From the NCBI GenBank assembly GCA_032622095.1, contig CP136063.1:30444987-30508986 (forward strand): DNA of 64,000 bases, written 5' to 3'. Made by a program: the position numbers and the translations under genes. The notes below the pieces were generated by a model. It saw only the letters and a list, made by a program, of their open reading frames with translations, was not told the DNA's origin and did not search any database. Positions 1-10,732 of the stretch are shown here, one piece after another (the stretch's first letter is position 1; every line of letters starts with the position of its first letter). Source of the stretch: Siphonodentalium dalli (lineage: Eukaryota > Mollusca > Scaphopoda > Gadilida > Siphonodentaliidae).

Positions 1-605
1 AAGATATTTGATTCGAGTCGATGAACCTATCTATCAGAATGAATCTTCTTCGTAAATTAGCTTTGCACTATGAACTTTATGATTGGATGGCCTTGCTTAA
101 ATACTATGTGGCATGCAGTGGATTCCACACATAGAGTTTGGTCAACGCTCATGGGATGATAACCCGATGCAGTAAAGATCCATTTATACTTACTATTACA
201 TGATACCCAATGTATCAGTAGCTCCGTTTCTGTAACCACGCCTCGTTGATAGAGGGTAACTAACGATTCGTATCAACATGAGTTATTTCATTAGATATGT
301 ATCCGAAATGGTTAAATGGTTAACTCTGTTATTCGCTGTCGCATTTTGTTAAAATACCCATAGCGAGCGTCATATATCATATATGCTTAAATGTCGTGTT
401 AGATTTAATGTAACATACACAATTCCCGTATTCTTTTCCCAAGGATGATAGCATACAGCCATCCGCCTTAAATCAATCATGTTTATTGTGAAATAATTTG
501 CACGACATCCCACCGATTTCGAAGAACAAATCTTACTTGAGCGCGAATAAATGTAAAATGTGTTGATCCTCTCACTTATGGGTACCAATCTTCTCATTTT
601 AAAAG
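1..605. repeat. Dispersed repeat unit A, copy 1
   Basis: This is non-coding dispersed repeat DNA. Near-identical copies lie at 19,831-20,551, 28,739-29,557 (continuing at 33,831-33,910) and 35,553-36,263. Shared landmarks include the stretch around TTAGCTTTGCACTATGAAC and the end near TTGATCCTCTCACTT. In the other three places this unit directly follows the last zinc finger of an array. The window therefore probably opens just downstream of another finger array that lies outside it. The short ORFs here are not conserved between copies, so I do not call them genes. Confidence 0.85.
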
Positions 606-1345
606 AAATGACCAATGTTAGGTCCTAGTATTGCAAATATATACTTACTATTGAAACGGTATACATGAGACCCAATGTACCAAATTTGGTATGTTAGTTT
701 ACGACACCAAAATACAGATCTTCGACTTTCCTGTCCGAGCAGATATATCAACCATACTTTGTCGGTTCGAATTTGTCATGGTGGTGGTATGCCAGCACCG
801 TCGGTGCAATCTCTTGTTTGCAATTGATTTTGATACATCAAAGTTGTTGGCAGGATATTTTCAAACCAGTGGAATTAGACACATACCAATGACCCATTAA
901 AGCACCACCCTCATATGCATATTACTTGGTGTATTTAAGACTTACGAATAAATCACAGATTTGACTCGGAAAATTGTTATATGTATCATTTTACCATCAT
1001 CTCTTAAAGGTACTCAATCCGATTGAGCACCCCTAACTTACTATTTCTTTGGCTCTATGTGTAATAATATTTGATTCGAGTCGATGAACCTATACATCAA
1101 AGCTCAGAGTGATCAGATATTGATTTTTGACGTTTGTAATTTTCTCGAGATGTGTACTAATAATTGCCACAGAAACAATTATTCAGACGGACGAAGATGG
1201 ATAACTCTGAACTCAAGTGGTAATAATAACGCAATTTTTACCGAGAACATTCTTTTGGTGGCGTGTTCTGGGCCACAAACAATAGAAATAACAAAACTTC
1301 AAAAATTGATATCTGATCACTGAGCGTTGATCGGTAGGTTCCTCG
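606..1345. repeat. Dispersed repeat unit B, copy 1
   Basis: Non-coding dispersed repeat that follows unit A. Copies are at 21,073-21,840, 33,911-34,385 (with an internal deletion) and 36,264-37,160 (with a SINE inside). Landmarks are AAATGACCAATGTTAGGTCC near the start and GACGGACGAAGATGGATAAC further on. The constant A-then-B order shows that the units duplicate together with the finger arrays. Confidence 0.85.
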
Positions 1346-1605
1346 ACTCGAATTATTCGAAATAAAATTAATATTAAATCGATAGAAGCATTTCTGGACA
1401 AGATTAAGATAGAATAGTGTATACCCCAGTAATTATATAAAACATGCTTACAAAGAGATAATCCTCCTTTAACATGAACTGGTAAAGTACGGCAATTTTC
1501 TAACGTTGCTATTTTTTTCGACTCCGAGCTGAGGTACCTACTGAAATGTGCCAAAATTTGGTATAAAACACAGAAATCAGTATGAAGCTCTAACGTCAAA
1601 TTCCA
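1346..1605. repeat. Half-MITE relic and spacer before the minisatellite
   Basis: The segment holds a right-half relic of the TTAA MITE family, recognisable by CAAAGAGATAATCCTCCTTT near 1450-1475. It is followed by a short stretch also found near 21,950, 34,510 and 37,310. No gene is visible. Confidence 0.7.
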
Positions 1606-1607
1606 TG

Positions 1608-2838
1608 CTGATTAATATATACTATAGAGGGGCCCTAGATGATACATTGGGAGAACGACACCCTAAAAGACATGTGCTTACTGTCGTTCTTCATTAATAT
1701 ATACTATACAGGGCCCTAGATGATACATGGGGAGAACGACACCCATAAAGACATGTGCTTACTGTCGTTCTTCATTAATATATACTATACAGGGGCCCTA
1801 GATGATACATGGGGAGAACGACACCCGAAAAGACATGTGCTTACTCTCGTTCTTCATTAATATATACTATACAGGGGCCCTAGATGATACATGGGGAGAA
1901 CGACACCCGAAAAGACATGTGCTTACTCTCGTTCTTCATTAATATATACTATACAGGGGCCCTAGATGATACATGGGGAGAACGACACCCGAAAAGACAT
2001 GTGCTTACTCTCGTTCTTCATTAATATATACTATACAGGGGCCCTAGATGATACATGGGGAGAACGACACCCGAAAAGACATGTGCTTACTCTCGTTCTT
2101 CATTAATATACACTATAGAGGGGCCCTAGATGATACATGGAGAGAACGACACCCGAAAAGACATGTGCTTACTGTCGTTCTTCATTAATATATACTATAG
2201 AGGGGCCCTAGATGATACATGGGGAGAACGACACCCTAAAAGACATGTGCCTACTGTCGTTCTTCATTAATATATACTATACAGGGGCCCTAGATGATAC
2301 ATGGGGAGAACGACACCCATAAAGACATGTGCTTACTGTCGTTCTTCATTAATATATACTATACAGGGGCTCTAGATGATACATGGGGAGAACGACACCC
2401 TAAAAGACATGTGCTTACTCTCGTTCTTCATTAATATATACTATAGAGGGGCCCTAGATGATACATGGGGAGAACGACACCCAAAAAGACATGTGCTTAC
2501 TGTCGTTCTTCATTAATATATACTATAGAGGGGCCCTAGATGATACATGGGGAGAACGACACCCATAAAGACATGTGCCTACTGTCGTTCTTCATTAATA
2601 TATACTATAGAGGGGCCCTAGATGATACATGGGGAGAACGACACCCAAAAAGACATGTGCTTACTGTCGTTCTTCATTAATATATACTATAGAGGGGCCC
2701 TAGATGATACATGGGGAGAACGACACCCATAAAGACATGTGCCTACTGTCGTTCTTCATTAATATATACTATACAGGGGCCCTAGATGATACATGGGGAG
2801 AACGACACCCAAAAAGACATGTGCTTACTGTCGTTCTT
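1608..2838. repeat. 82-bp minisatellite, about 15 units
   Basis: Tandem array of an about 82-bp unit. Each unit contains TTAATATATACTATA, the palindrome GGGGCCC, GATGATACATGGGGAGAACG and GACATGTGCTTACT. I count 15 occurrences of the TAATATAYACTATA core at about 82-bp spacing. Units differ by a few substitutions, and neighbours share variants, as expected from slippage or unequal exchange. The duplicated locus at 37,440-37,530 has one unit. Short ORFs across the array are by-products of the repeat. Confidence 0.95.
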
Positions 2839-2925
2839 CCTTGTGTCACGTGACATGTGCTTACTGTCGTTCTTCCTTGTGTCGCGTGGCATGTGCTTAC
2901 TGTCGTTCTTCCGTGTCTATTCCCT
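2826..2925. repeat. 39-bp triplicate at the minisatellite edge
   Basis: Three tandem copies of about 39 bp, each containing CATGTGCTTACTGTCGTTCT followed by TCCTTGTGTC or a variant. The unit is the last part of the 82-bp minisatellite unit, re-amplified on its own. Confidence 0.85.
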
Positions 2926-3340
2926 TGTTCAATTTATATTATGTATATTATATATTTGGCTTAAACCATGCTTAAACCAAGTACGACAATTTTCTAACGT
3001 TGCGATTTTTTTCGACTCCTAGCTGGGGTACCTACTGAAATGTGCCAAAATTTTGTATAAAACACAAAAATCAGTATGAGGCTCTTGGGTTGGGAGAAAA
3101 ATAATCCACCATGACCCGGGAATTGGGCGTGGAAAAATCTCACCTTCGAGTTCAGACTATGGACGACCCTCGTGTTCGGCAGAAATATATCCCCCCTCGG
3201 GGTGATATCGTTCCACCCCACACCCCAGGTCAATATGGATAATACTATTCTCATCTTAACCCAACTTCTCCTGAACGTGAACTGCGCCCACGTTTTTCGC
3301 ATTCAGAATTTTTATTTCTGGCATTCCATTCAGGCTTTCG
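2926..3340. repeat. Dispersed repeat unit D, copy 1
   Basis: Non-coding repeat with landmark ACCTACTGAAATGTGCCAAA. Copies lie at about 22,000-22,173, 34,555-34,745 and 37,600-37,950. The last is the closest match and belongs to the large duplication. Confidence 0.8.
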
Positions 3341-3344
3341 ATTA

Positions 3345-3420
3345 AAGGTGCATTATCTCTTTGTGAACATGTATTATATAGTTACCGGAATATAAAATAT
3401 TAGATCCGAATCGAAGAGTT
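3345..3420. repeat. Left-end relic of TTAA MITE family
   Basis: The fragment matches the MITE terminus: ATTATCTCTTTGTGAACATG followed by TATTATATAGTTACCGG. It stops where the pyrimidine-rich TIR element begins. The same junction occurs near 37,955-38,025. Confidence 0.75.
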
Positions 3421-3422
3421 AT

Positions 3423-4203
3423 CTAAGAGTACGTTTATTTTTCTTTTAGAGTTATTTCTCTTAGGTTTAAAAAAGTGCAGGCCGGCCCCCGTTTTACGTG
3501 GTGGGGGTCTCATGCACTCCATCCATATCCTGTATTTCTTACATATTCTCCCCAACGTGTATATCGCTCACTCGCTCTGTTGTCCCTCTCCCCTATTGCT
3601 CACTTGCTCTTTATCATCTCCTCATGTGTTCACTTGCTCTTTTTCCCTCTCCCATATTGCCCACTTGTTTTCCCCCCTCTCCTCACTTGCTCACTTGCTC
3701 TTTTCCCTTTGCTCACTTGCTATTTTCCCTCTCCTTACTTGCCCACTTATCTTTTCCCTCTCACTCTTTTTCTTTCTCCTCACATGGTCATTTGCTCTTT
3801 TCCCTCTCCCCACTTGCTCTTTTTCCCTCTCCTCACTTGATCACTTGCTCTGTTTTCCTTTCCTCTATTGCTCACTTGCTGTTTCCATTTCCTCACTTGC
3901 TCACTTGCTTTTTCCCCTCTCCTCACTTGCTCACTTGCTCTTTTTCTTTCTCCTCACTTGCTCACTTGCTCTTTTCCCTCTCCTCACTTGCTCACTTTTC
4001 CTCTTCTCACTTGCTAACTTGTTTTTTCCCTCTCCTCGCTTGCTCACTTGCTCTTTTTCCCTCTCCTCACTTGCTCACTTGCTCTTTTTCCCTCTCTATT
4101 GCTCACTTTCTCTTTTTCCTCTCCCCCATTACTCATGGGCCAGCCTGCGCTTTTTTAAACCTAAGAACAATAACTCTAAAAGAAAAATAAATGTACTTAT
4201 AGA
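3423..4203. mobile_element. TIR element with a pyrimidine-rich tandem core
   Basis: The two ends are inverted copies of each other over about 70 bp. The left end runs TTATCTAAGAGTACG, then TTTATTTTTCTTTTAGAGTT, then GGTTTAAAAAAGTGCAGGCC. The right end near 4133-4200 is its reverse complement with a few changes. No protein is encoded, so this is MITE-like. The interior is a pyrimidine tandem repeat (separate entry). Copy 2 at 38,028-39,277 keeps only the left terminus. Confidence 0.75.
3570..4135 (+). repeat. Polypyrimidine about 30-bp tandem repeat
   Basis: Degenerate tandem repeat built from CTCACTTGCTC plus TTTTCCCTCTCC. The + strand is almost purine-poor throughout. Long Ser/Leu/Phe/Pro-rich ORFs are open in all three + frames, which is a composition artefact and not coding. 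Polypyrimidine-polypurine tracts of this kind can form triplex DNA. Confidence 0.9.
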
Positions 4204-4697
4204 TAAGCGTTTGTATATACCACACAAAATTCTCTCTTCTTTTCGCTCCAATATGGACGATAGTTCTTCCCATAATTCGAGATAATGCACGGGTGCGATT
4301 TATAAACGATATTTATTAATATTTAAGCTTGATATAATAATTCAACCGATTTCAAATCATAAAACCAGCAGTGTGAGAAAATATGGTAAATTTTGGCCTA
4401 AATTATTTACAAATAGATATATCACCCCTGGTCAAGTGGTCCTGCTAGTCTGCTATGATGTTGGTGATCCTGTGGAGCTGGTAGGGCAAACTGATGCTGT
4501 TACAAAAAAGTTCCATTATTTTTCCTAAAGTTGGCGTTTTGAATAGCCATCCTGATTATAGTCAAATCACAATTAATACAGCCAGTATTTAAATATTTTG
4601 CAAAATATATGATTTTGAATGTTTGATACAATTATGTTCAGATTATTGGAACACCTCAATCATAAGTTTAGAAACAAATATGGGTACTTTTTCTTAA
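4204..4697. other. No gene seen
   Basis: AT-rich non-coding DNA between the TIR element and the MITE. No conserved ORF, RNA gene or copy elsewhere in the window was noticed. This stretch is absent from the second copy of the duplication. Confidence 0.6.
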
Positions 4698-5188
4698 AGA
4701 TGGATTATCTCTTTAAATAGCAAATTTTAAATAATTGCGTTGGTATACAATAATAGATATGAACTGAAAACCCCTTTCCGGAAAAGCTTCTATCAATTAA
4801 CATTAATTTTATTTCGAATATTAAATCGGGACCGTTCATGTTACTATTTTTAGAACAGACCATTCGGATACCATATTGCGATATAGAGCACCGAAAGTCA
4901 AATGTCATAGATCTGTTTGTATTGTTTTGTTCCACAGATATAAGCGCTAATAAGTATAACAATTTTGTCACAAATAAACGTTAATTAAATAAAATTTCTG
5001 GTCTTTGTTAACAGTAACCACTATTGTTCGTTAGCTGAACAAACACACATTTTTAGACCAGAAAAATATTCGAAATAAAATTAATATTAATCGATAGAAC
5101 CATTTCCGGACAGGAGTCTTCGATTAAAATGTAATATTTTATACCCCGGTAACTATATAATACATGTTTACAAAGAGATAATCCACCT
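4698..5188. mobile_element. TTAA MITE M1
   Basis: The element starts AGATGGATTATCTCTTT and ends with the near-inverse AAAGAGATAATCCACCT, flanked on both sides by TTAA. It is about 490 bp and encodes no protein. TTAA targets are typical of the piggyBac and Kolobok superfamilies, and I cannot assign one from the ends alone. The second copy of the duplication lacks it. Confidence 0.85.
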
Positions 5189-5290
5189 TTAACAATGGGA
5201 ACTATTTTATACCGAATACAACACTTTACGAAGGTACTTGGTATGCGTGCCAGTGGAAATGACGATAAATAAAAAAACATTTATTGTCGG

Positions 5291-5357
5291 CGATCACGAT
5301 CCCGGTTGTCCCGATTTATCCGGCTGCCGGGTAAATCGGGGACAACCGGGATCGTGT
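5291..5357. repeat. Short near-perfect inverted repeat
   Basis: Arms of about 24 bp (CACGATCCCGGTTGTCC plus GATTTA, and its inverse TAAATC plus GGGACAACCGGGATCGTG) flank a GC-rich loop, TCCGGCTGCCGGG. The second duplication copy lacks it. It may be a tiny foldback element. Confidence 0.8.
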
Positions 5358-5522
5358 GCGCCTAACTTTGGGCCGGTTTTTGTCGGATCCTATTTAATCG
5401 GCCGATCAAACTCAGTTTGATTTCATCCGGAAAATCCGGCTCGTGACGATGGCAACGCGCGTGTTTTGCTTGTCACATGACTAAAATATCACTCAAAATG
5501 TCGGAATAGTTAGCAGCGACCG

Positions 5523-6140
5523 CTATTCGAAAATTATATCAAGAATTCTGATTAATCGACAACGTTCTTGATCGCAGCCACTTGCATCGGTGCATTGAAC
5601 ATCCTCTTTCCTGCAGCGGCAACGTCTTGTACTGCAATCGGACTTGCACTTGCAGATTGTGAGTTCGAGAACGGCAATCGGAGCTGGGGCGAGTGACATC
5701 ATTTCCGGAACAAGGGGCCCATTATAATTAAGTAGCCAGTCATTGGGTCGTCGTGGTGGCAGCAACAACATTAGGAAAATAGCATGAGTCCATATATACG
5801 TTTGATAGTTAACGCGTTTTAGGTGCAAATTGAATGAAACCATAGAATCAAGAGACACGCATGTTTCCCTCACATGATTCGGAATGCGTAAACACCATCT
5901 AATGAGTTTTAGTATAGCCTCAGGAGCTAGTGGTTTCCGAGTTGGGACAACGGTTGAGACGAGTGATCCGTTCTCTCTCGACCAGCCGTAATAAGTTTGA
6001 TTGAGATAAGCAGGTGTGCCATCAAGCGCATGTCTCAATACACATACTTTTCCATTAAAGCATCGTCGGTTGGAGGTAGCAAATTCAGTTTTGGCGCTTC
6101 CGTCGAGCACCTGTGGTTGATTGGTAATGTGGTTGTCCAT
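5523..6140 (-). pseudogene. Chimeric 205-aa ORF with Cys-rich (CXC-like) tail
   Basis: This is the 3' part of G1. About residues 1-85 match copy G3 (LDGTPAYLNQ, KPLAPEAILKLIRW). The rest, from about IPNHVRETCVS, matches the tail of a different copy, G4. The join lies near 5889, where copy 2 of the duplication has an extra 4.08 kb. The C-terminus carries CKCKSDCSTRRCRCR and further Cys residues, resembling CXC/tesmin-type metal-binding motifs. The ORF is open by chance of a deletion. I do not think it is a functional gene, although it could be translated. Confidence 0.7.
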
Positions 6141-8118
6141 AGCAATCCAAAATAAATGGTTTAGCCGTATCTAAAACTCTGTCTATTGCAACGGATGTCA
6201 CACCAATATAAGTTAGATAGTGACTTCCAACTTTGATAATCTTAAGGGCAGTACATTTTCCTATACAATGTAGAGCCGCGACAGTGTCACATCATGTGAT
6301 TCCATGCATTGCTAAAAGGTCATGAGCGATATTCATGTGAGCTTTGAGCGTTTCATTGATGTTTATTGTGTTCCGTCCCTTTGCCGGTGCTACCATCAAA
6401 TCGCCGTGATAAAGGAAATGTAGCATTATAAATATGTCGATGTCATCTGTCACAACTAACGATGCTACTCTCTCAAATCTGCTGAACAATAAGAGTATCT
6501 CCTTCTTCATGGGTCGATCAGAGATCACACCTATTGATGCATATGCCCTTATTAATCTATATGGGATCCTTTCCCGTTACTACGAGTCGTTTATTTGTAT
6601 TGGCAAAACATTCCTCCTGGTGCATATGGAGATCATGTCAATAAGCTGTGCTTTGTTGTCACTCACTGGTAGGATAACGTTTTGTGGTGGGTAGCGTCGT
6701 GTTTTGCTTGAGTCTGAAGACTCTGCTAACCCCTTTATCTCGGGTTAATCGCGTCGATTCTTTGCTGCTGAGTTTATTATATCTATCGAATATCAAGTAA
6801 ACATCTGTTTTCTTTGTCACTGTTGCAAGTAAATAATCCGAAATTCATCAAGGAAATATTGCACTACCCCGAGCAATGGCCATCGTACTGTCCATAATAT
6901 CGCACAGCCGTCTAGAAAGGTGGCATGGCTGACACCGCCCTTTGGTACGTCAGCTATGATGGCAACACGCAGCGCATTCTTCAGGTTTGATTTGGACTTT
7001 GCTTCCTTCATACGTCCGTTAGACTAAACCATTGAACGTGGATATGGCGATAGCTCATACGAAAGGATGTCATCAATGCTCAAGTTCCTCGTACTATTCT
7101 TTAACCCCATTACCATCGCATAAATCACTTATGTGGCAAAAATGTGTACGTTGCCAATGTTTATATGCCTAATAGATGTTGTAATTGTTTTCACGTTCTG
7201 GCTTATTGTATTATGGAAACTGGACGGCCAACCTTTTTTCGAAATTTATCATCTCTTCTCGTCCAAGTTCCACGGCGTTATCTATATTGACGGAGGAATG
7301 GGTAGACACTTGTCCGGAATCCACATTAACGATCCCTTGTGGATGCTGCTCCGGAACAAGTGGGTCAATGCACAGCTCCAGCTTATGTTTTAGTGAATCT
7401 CGATCAGGCTTGTCAACCTTTATTCTTGAACTTGATACTTCTTTATGACATGTCTGAGTGCATTCGTCTCCCTCCTCTCGCACACAATCCAAATCGTATA
7501 TCAGGCAATTGCATGTATTCAAACTGTATCCCCATGTGCGAACACTATCTGGTTTCAGTGTGATGACGGTTATACCTGAGCGTCCATGACCATACTGCAT
7601 GGAGGTGGTCTCAATCGCCATGTCACTCCAAATGTCATTAAAAACATCACTGTTGTTGGGCATATTGTGATCACCCTTCATTAATGGCTTCTGAACATCA
7701 CCCGGTAGTGATTCCATATAGTGCATATCTGGCAATATGAGTGTATCCAGCTGCGAAGAAAAGAGGAATCATCTCCTCGACGGTGTCTGGATGGAGCGCC
7801 ACATCCGCATTTTCAGTGCAGTTTTCGTTGCTATTGCAAGCTTCTTTGTAACAATATTTTGTTCTCAAAAAGGCACATAAATACATATATAACATGCACA
7901 AACATACATATGAGATAAAGGGATCTGGCAGTAAGCCTAAGCTTATTCGTGGCCATTTCCGCGATATAAAATTTCTTCATAATATATTTTGTCTCGAGTG
8001 ATGAATTGTCCGTTCCACAGACACCCACGAGCATATCCGCGGCTGATCGGCGCAGGTCCAACCACCCCCCCCCCGGATTACATAATTTAAATGTGAGAGC
8101 GCTCTTATTTATTTTCAC
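5523..8118 (-). pseudogene. PIN/FEN1-like mobile-element gene G1, decayed
   Basis: Decayed minus-strand gene in several frames. From 5' to 3' the pieces are: 7901-7698 (ending ...GYTHIARYALYG), 7735-7211 (LPGDV, IWSDMAIETT, LELCIDPLVPEQHP), 7011-6817 (KEAKSKSNLKNALRV, FLDGCAILWTV), 6528-6292 (DDIDIF, then APAKGRNTININETL and a loop ending in CDTVAAL-type residues in the sister copies) and 6140-5523. The Asp cluster plus an H..RCDTVAALHGIGK-type motif resembles the helix-hairpin region of FEN1/XPG nucleases, so a PIN-like nuclease fold is my inference. The 3' part is chimeric (next entry). A further open stretch at 8118-7902 may be an upstream exon. No single open frame survives, so the copy is dead. 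Confidence 0.65.
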
Positions 8119-8226
8119 TACTCTTTGGGTGAGGTATGTATATATGTTAGTGATGGAACTCAGTTGAATAATTTGGTTCTATCTATGAACTTTTGAAGTG
8201 ACACGAAAATGACTATATTTTCACTG

Positions 8227-9570
8227 TACGTTGAATTAACCGACCCATTAAGTAAATTTAATGTCATTATAGGACCCACAAACAGTTATCTCTCTCTTTT
8301 TTGTTAATTGGACAGTGAAGTAAAAAATGCTTGGTGGTCTCTAGTTCCCCACAATCGCAGAATGGATTATTATTTAGGTGCTTACAAAACATCATATTTC
8401 AAGTTACTGCAGTAGGTTCTCAGACGACAGTAGATTTGACTTGGTCTTGTAAACGTTGTATAACAATATGATGGTATGCCATTGTGATTTTTGGAGATAT
8501 ATCTCTTGAACTTTGATACTGTGTCACAACCTTTCGCTTCTGGTGGAAGGCTATTCCATAGTCTTACGGTGGCTGGCAGGAATGAATTTTCATAACTTGT
8601 CGTAAACAAATGGGGACACCTGAGGCCTTTTTGTCTGAAATCGTAATTGATTTGGCTTCGAGATACCGGAGGGACAAGCGTATATAAGTAAGGAGGCTTA
8701 ATCATTTTGAAAAATTGAATAAGTTTTGATGTCTCTCTTCTGCTCGAAAGTGTGTCCCAGCCGGTTTTCCCGTAATAAAGATTCCTTACTACATCGTCTA
8801 GTTGTCCCTGTGACCAATCGCGCGGCTTCGTATTGGATGTCTTCGAGATGGCCTGAATCCTCATCTGTACAATTATCCCATTCTGAGGAAGCATATTCCA
8901 TTACTGAGCGGATGTATGATAAGTATATACGTTCGAGGGTTCACCTGTCCAAAATGAATTTATAGTTCCTCGGTATATAAAGTCGACTTGCAGCTCGATT
9001 TTCAATATCAGTTATATGATCATGCCAGGTACCATCCCCATTAAAAGTTAGACCTAGGTGCTTATGTTTTTCAATTTCTTCAATATTCTGCCCAGACATC
9101 TAAAGTGGTGGGTGGTCGATAGCGTTTGTCTTCCATGATATCAGAAGTGACTCTGTTTTAATGGGATTGAATTTAATTTGCCATTTTTGCGACCACTCGA
9201 ATATCAACCTGATGTCTTTGCTAATAACATCTGCGGCCAATATGGGGTCTTCGATCGAAAGATATAGAGACGTATCGTCAGCAAAAAGCCTTATATTGCT
9301 CGTCACATTTTCTACAATGTCGTTTATATAAACTAAAAATAGAAGAGGGCCAAGTATGGATCCCTGGGGCACACCAGCTGAGACACTCTTCAAACTTGAA
9401 TTGGAATTTGAAACAAATACTCGCTGCTGTCTATTTTCTAAGTACTTTTCCAGAAGATCGTATGTCGCGCCAATAAATCCCATACTTTTGAGTTTAAACA
9501 TAAGACCGCGGTGCCATACCTAATCAAAAGCCTTGCTAACGTCACAGAACAGGCATCTGATTTCTTTACA
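8227..9570 (-). mobile_element. LINE (non-LTR retrotransposon), copy 1, 5'-truncated
   Basis: Reverse-transcriptase signatures lie on the minus strand: FCDVSKAFD near 9540, GVPQGSILGPLLFLVYINDI and then LFADDTSLYLS (the catalytic FADD) in the 9501-9100 frame. They are followed by a C-terminal region with YASSEWDNCT, IQYEAARLVTG and TVRLWNSLP, and a Cys-containing tail. Several frameshifts and stops make it non-autonomous. It sits inside the PIN-like element: the LINE-free arrangement is seen in copy G2 near 29,990-30,010. The family is Jockey/CR1-like at most; I cannot name the clade. Copy 2 is 45,504-45,974 plus 49,284-50,197. Confidence 0.85.
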
Positions 9571-9799
9571 GCTAAATGTGAATAAGCATTTCGACATTCT
9601 TGACCTATTTTTGTTCTATATGCACATTCGAACACGTGACACGTATCATATTGGGTGTCACCATTGAGTCATGTTTCGAAAACTTGTGTATATATTCGTA
9701 ACATGAAAGTTTAGATTGTATGACGGCCATTTTGGCCGCCATTTTGTATAATCCTATACAAGTAAGATGTTAACATTTTTTGTGATCTGGTGTGTACAT
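9571..9799 (-). repeat. PIN-element 5' non-coding region
   Basis: The segment matches 50,198-50,410, and in inverted orientation about 29,820-29,990 upstream of the G2 gene. It is therefore leader DNA of the PIN-like TIR element and not part of the LINE. It ends abruptly at the Gypsy insertion. Confidence 0.75.
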
Positions 9800-10002
9800 A
9801 TTAATGTGAAAATAGGGGGTATCACATGTAAGAATATTATATATGGAATAGAAAAGGATATTATACTCACGAATAATATATGTAGAAATACGACGATTAC
9901 AATGGATACAGCAACAACAATTATTTGACGATGTGTCTTCCATGGATTCAGTTTCGGTTCTGCCCGGTGTGATCCCGGAAGCTGGCACTTGGTTCCCGGC
10001 GC
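9800..10002. other. Left part of the Gypsy insertion, no gene
   Basis: AT-rich DNA inside the insertion, next to the left copy of the 64-bp direct repeat. Short minus-strand ORFs contain a hydrophobic stretch (IIVVAVSIVIVVFLHILF), but nothing supports a real gene. Confidence 0.5.
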
Positions 10003-10066
10003 CGCTAGGTGACGCTGTCCAACAAGAATTAAACTGGTCCGCACAATGTTTACATTTTCACTACAC
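10003..10066. repeat. Direct repeat flanking the Gypsy body, left copy
   Basis: About 62 bp starting GCTAGGTGACGCTGTCC and ending TTACATTTTCACTAC, repeated in the same orientation at 15,571-15,634. The pair brackets the Gypsy coding body and could be remnants of LTR or leader DNA. Confidence 0.8.
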
Positions 10067-10732
10067 TATTCCCTTCTTCAAATAATGAAACGTCCAGGGT
10101 AGGTGTGAACACTAATCCATGAATATCAAACATACTCAGTCTGGTCCAACATTCGGAAAACACTCATTCAAAAATGAACCAACCAAAATTTTGGGGCCAT
10201 ACCTAGCCGGTTTACAATATACAGCTGATATATATACAAAAGATTTCTCAACATTCTGTGAATGCCGGAGTAGTATAGAATTTTCTGGAAATCCACTCTT
10301 TTCGGAAATTTCGGAAAGTTTTCAGAAAAGCGGTTAATTGGACCTACATAGATAATATACGTGCTAATATCCGAATTTTGAAAGACGTTATGACTACAAT
10401 TTCTCAAGTTTGTGCACAGCCAAGAGTGGACTCTTAACATGTCCCTACATGAAAAAGTATCCGACACAACGACTGATCAATAATTCTACGGTAACCGGAA
10501 TTATTTCATAGTTATTTAGAAAGCTGATGGTGAAGTTGTAACCCAACGATAACCGGGGTCACCACATGTTCCATGACAATCTAAATGACTTAGTTCTTGC
10601 ATAAAGATTGTCCAGAAAATGGTTAATAAATTATCTACCGATAACCGGGATTGTCATTGTCATTGCATTACCTTATTACTCAGACTTTGCAAACCCCCGA
10701 CAACCGGGGTTGCACTATTCATTAGAGAGCAT
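10067..10732 (-). other. Gypsy 3' non-coding region with AACCGGG motifs
   Basis: Downstream of the TatD stop on the minus strand. Four imperfect copies of a GATAACCGGGGTTG-like motif occur near 10,480, 10,545, 10,635 and 10,693. This could be the 3' untranslated region and a degraded LTR, but no partner LTR is present, so that is a guess. Confidence 0.5.

Larger units (their letters stand above)
2990..9799. other. Large segmental duplication, copy 1
   Basis: Sequence order and orientation match about 37,600-50,400. Shared in order are unit D, the pyrimidine-rich TIR element, the Cys-rich gene tail, the PIN-like pseudogene, the LINE and the 5' region of the PIN element (continuing at 15,636-15,870 beyond the Gypsy insertion). 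Differences are discrete insertions and deletions. Copy 1 has extra sequence at about 4204-5357 and lacks the 4.08-kb block at 39,811-43,889. Copy 2 lacks about 700 bp corresponding to 7530-8226. Copy 2 also lacks the Gypsy insertion and has gained the Crypton-like insertion. Confidence 0.85.

Noticed and set aside
1608-2838. Possible CRISPR array
   Set aside because: Units are contiguous with no variable spacers, and the setting is eukaryotic; it is a minisatellite.
2786-3022. Repetitive Cys/Leu-rich ORF reading MCLLSFFLVS repeats
   Set aside because: It is a translation of the 39-bp triplicate at the minisatellite end and is not present in the paralogue.
3475-4285. Three long overlapping + strand ORFs (121, 230 and 257 aa)
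   Set aside because: All three frames are open because the DNA is a polypyrimidine tandem repeat without TA-rich stops. The translations are the same repeat in each frame.
5238-5420. 60-aa ORF across the 5291-5357 inverted repeat
   Set aside because: Produced by the palindrome and absent from the paralogous locus.
9754-10044. Small membrane protein (hydrophobic stretch IIVVAVSIVIVVFLHILF)
   Set aside because: AT-rich non-coding end of the Gypsy insertion; overlapping frames are equally open and there is no second copy.
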